Source: Anaerolineales bacterium
GTDB lineage: Bacteria > Chloroflexota > Anaerolineae > Anaerolineales > UBA11579
Direction: 5' to 3'
Length of the DNA stretch: 64,000 bases
NCBI GenBank assembly: GCA_026129335.1
Contig: JAHCIH010000002.1
Span: 62,001-126,000 of the forward strand
Shown here piece by piece: positions 63,490 through 64,000 of the stretch. The stretch's first letter is position 1. Every line of letters begins with the position of its first letter. Both the position numbers and the translations under genes were made by a program. Below the pieces are notes generated by a model. It searched no databases. It worked only from the letters and a program-made list of their open reading frames with translations, and was not told where the DNA came from.

Positions 63490-64000
63490 CAGGAATCCGG
63501 GCAACTTAGCGAAAGATTGTTGGAGGGCAGGATGTAGCCCGGCTCTCCCGCTGGCAGCACCAGCACGGCGGCGGCGTATTCGACTCCCCGGCAGCGCAGC
63601 ACGACCACATCGCTGCTGGCGGGCAGCGGCGCATCCGGCCCGCCCACCGGGAGGGCAAGTGAGGCAGGGTCAGGCCCAATCAGGTAAAAAGTCAGGCGTT
63701 CAAAATGCATCTGCCGGGTCAGGTAGAACGGCCCATCGGGGGTGCCTTCGCCTGCCCCATAATAACGAGGATGCAGCGCACGGCCATAGGCGGCGGCCAA
63801 TTCGCCGGCTTGCACGCCGCTCAACAACCACTGTTTGGCGGCGGGGTCGGAACTGCTGGCAGACTGCAACAGGGCGGCTGCTTCAGCACTGGACAGCCTA
63901 TGGTAGCGCGGGCGGGAAAGCCCTTCGATAATCAAGAATGAGCTCCCCAGCAACAAGAGCAAAAAAATGGCCACGGTGACACGCTTTGGCGAAACGGGCC
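63489..64000 (-). CDS. Membrane-anchored hypothetical protein, cut by the window edge
   Basis: At least 161 residues are visible, and the frame stays open to the window edge, so the true start is probably outside; GTG 63974 is the first usable start seen. A hydrophobic helix (VAIFLLLLLGSSFLIIEGL) is followed by an outer domain with SSAEAAALLQSASSSDP, HPRYYGAGEGTPDGPFYL and a C-terminal LNxxSLSCPDS-like end with two cysteines. No family is recognised. It overlaps the membrane protein gene (TGATG) and is probably expressed with it. Confidence 0.6.
   Translation of the reverse strand, partial: PVSPKRVTVAIFLLLLLGSSFLIIEGLSRPRYHRLSSAEAAALLQSASSSDPAAKQWLLSGVQAGELAAAYGRALHPRYYGAGEGTPDGPFYLTRQMHFERLTFYLIGPDPASLALPVGGPDAPLPASSDVVVLRCRGVEYAAAVLVLPAGEPGYILPSNNLSLSCPDS

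Overview
The window looks like a piece of a high-GC chromosome from Chloroflexota, probably class Anaerolineae. This is an inference from gene content: a MutL-type ASKHA protein inside a multi-gene membrane operon, a pan-type leader before panB, CoaX-type pantothenate kinase, a Thr/Pro/Glu-rich surface protein with an LPxTG-like tail, and many GT-C membrane proteins. No rRNA, tRNA, CRISPR array, insertion sequence or replication origin is visible. Coding density is very high, and no gene-free stretch exceeds 300 bases; the longest are 16301-16464, 41325-41463, 2326-2451 and 17188-17275.

Layout. (1) 1-2325, minus: the 5' part of a DegT-type sugar aminotransferase, a DUF92 membrane protein and a PH-domain membrane protein. 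(2) 2452-9867, plus, behind a good promoter at 2360-2388: an eight-gene operon of membrane proteins around a MutL-like ASKHA protein. It contains no cobalamin-mutase gene and is the most obscure system here. An AT-rich methyltransferase (9886-10809) follows it. (3) 16300-10818, minus: a pantothenate/coenzyme A operon (panB, panE-like, panC, coaX, an ATP-grasp enzyme, coaBC), read from a promoter at 16462-16434 through a structured leader that ends in a terminator-like hairpin. (4) 17187-16465 (sulfotransferase-like, minus) and 17276-17512 (YtxH-like, plus), then a strong two-way terminator at 17513-17553.

(5) 41324-17561, minus: 22 tightly packed, often overlapping genes for a sulfated, nonulosonic-acid-containing surface glycan. 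It begins with a fused Sat-CysC that makes PAPS. It continues with NeuA-HAD, a NeuB-like synthase, two SDRs, a second NeuA-like enzyme, sulfotransferases (one fused to a glycosyltransferase), several glycosyltransferases, a DUF115/GT42-like candidate transferase, and Wzy- and Wzz-like polymerisation proteins. It ends with a lipoprotein metalloprotease. In its middle sits a compact module: acyl carrier protein, class-II aaRS-like amino acid:[carrier protein] ligase, GNAT, AAC(3)-like N-acyltransferase and DUF4910 peptidase-like protein. This suggests aminoacylation of a sugar.

(6) 41464-44698, plus: two tandem paralogous GT-C membrane glycosyltransferases between the two minus-strand glycan units. 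(7) 61890-44695, minus: a 17-gene unit headed by an EPS-type MarR regulator with a palindrome over its -10. It holds nucleotide-sugar enzymes (epimerase, Fcl, PseB, RmlD-like), the Wzm/Wzt ABC exporter, a second NeuB-like synthase, an SpsF-like cytidylyltransferase, glycosyltransferases, a sulfotransferase and a Gfo/Idh/MocA oxidoreductase. (8) 64000-61951, minus: a membrane protein and a membrane-anchored protein cut by the window edge.

How it fits together: blocks 5-7 appear to build, decorate (sulfate, probably amino-acyl groups, nonulosonic acids), polymerise and export one or more cell-surface polysaccharides. Sulfate activation and CMP-sugar activation are encoded beside the transferases that use them.
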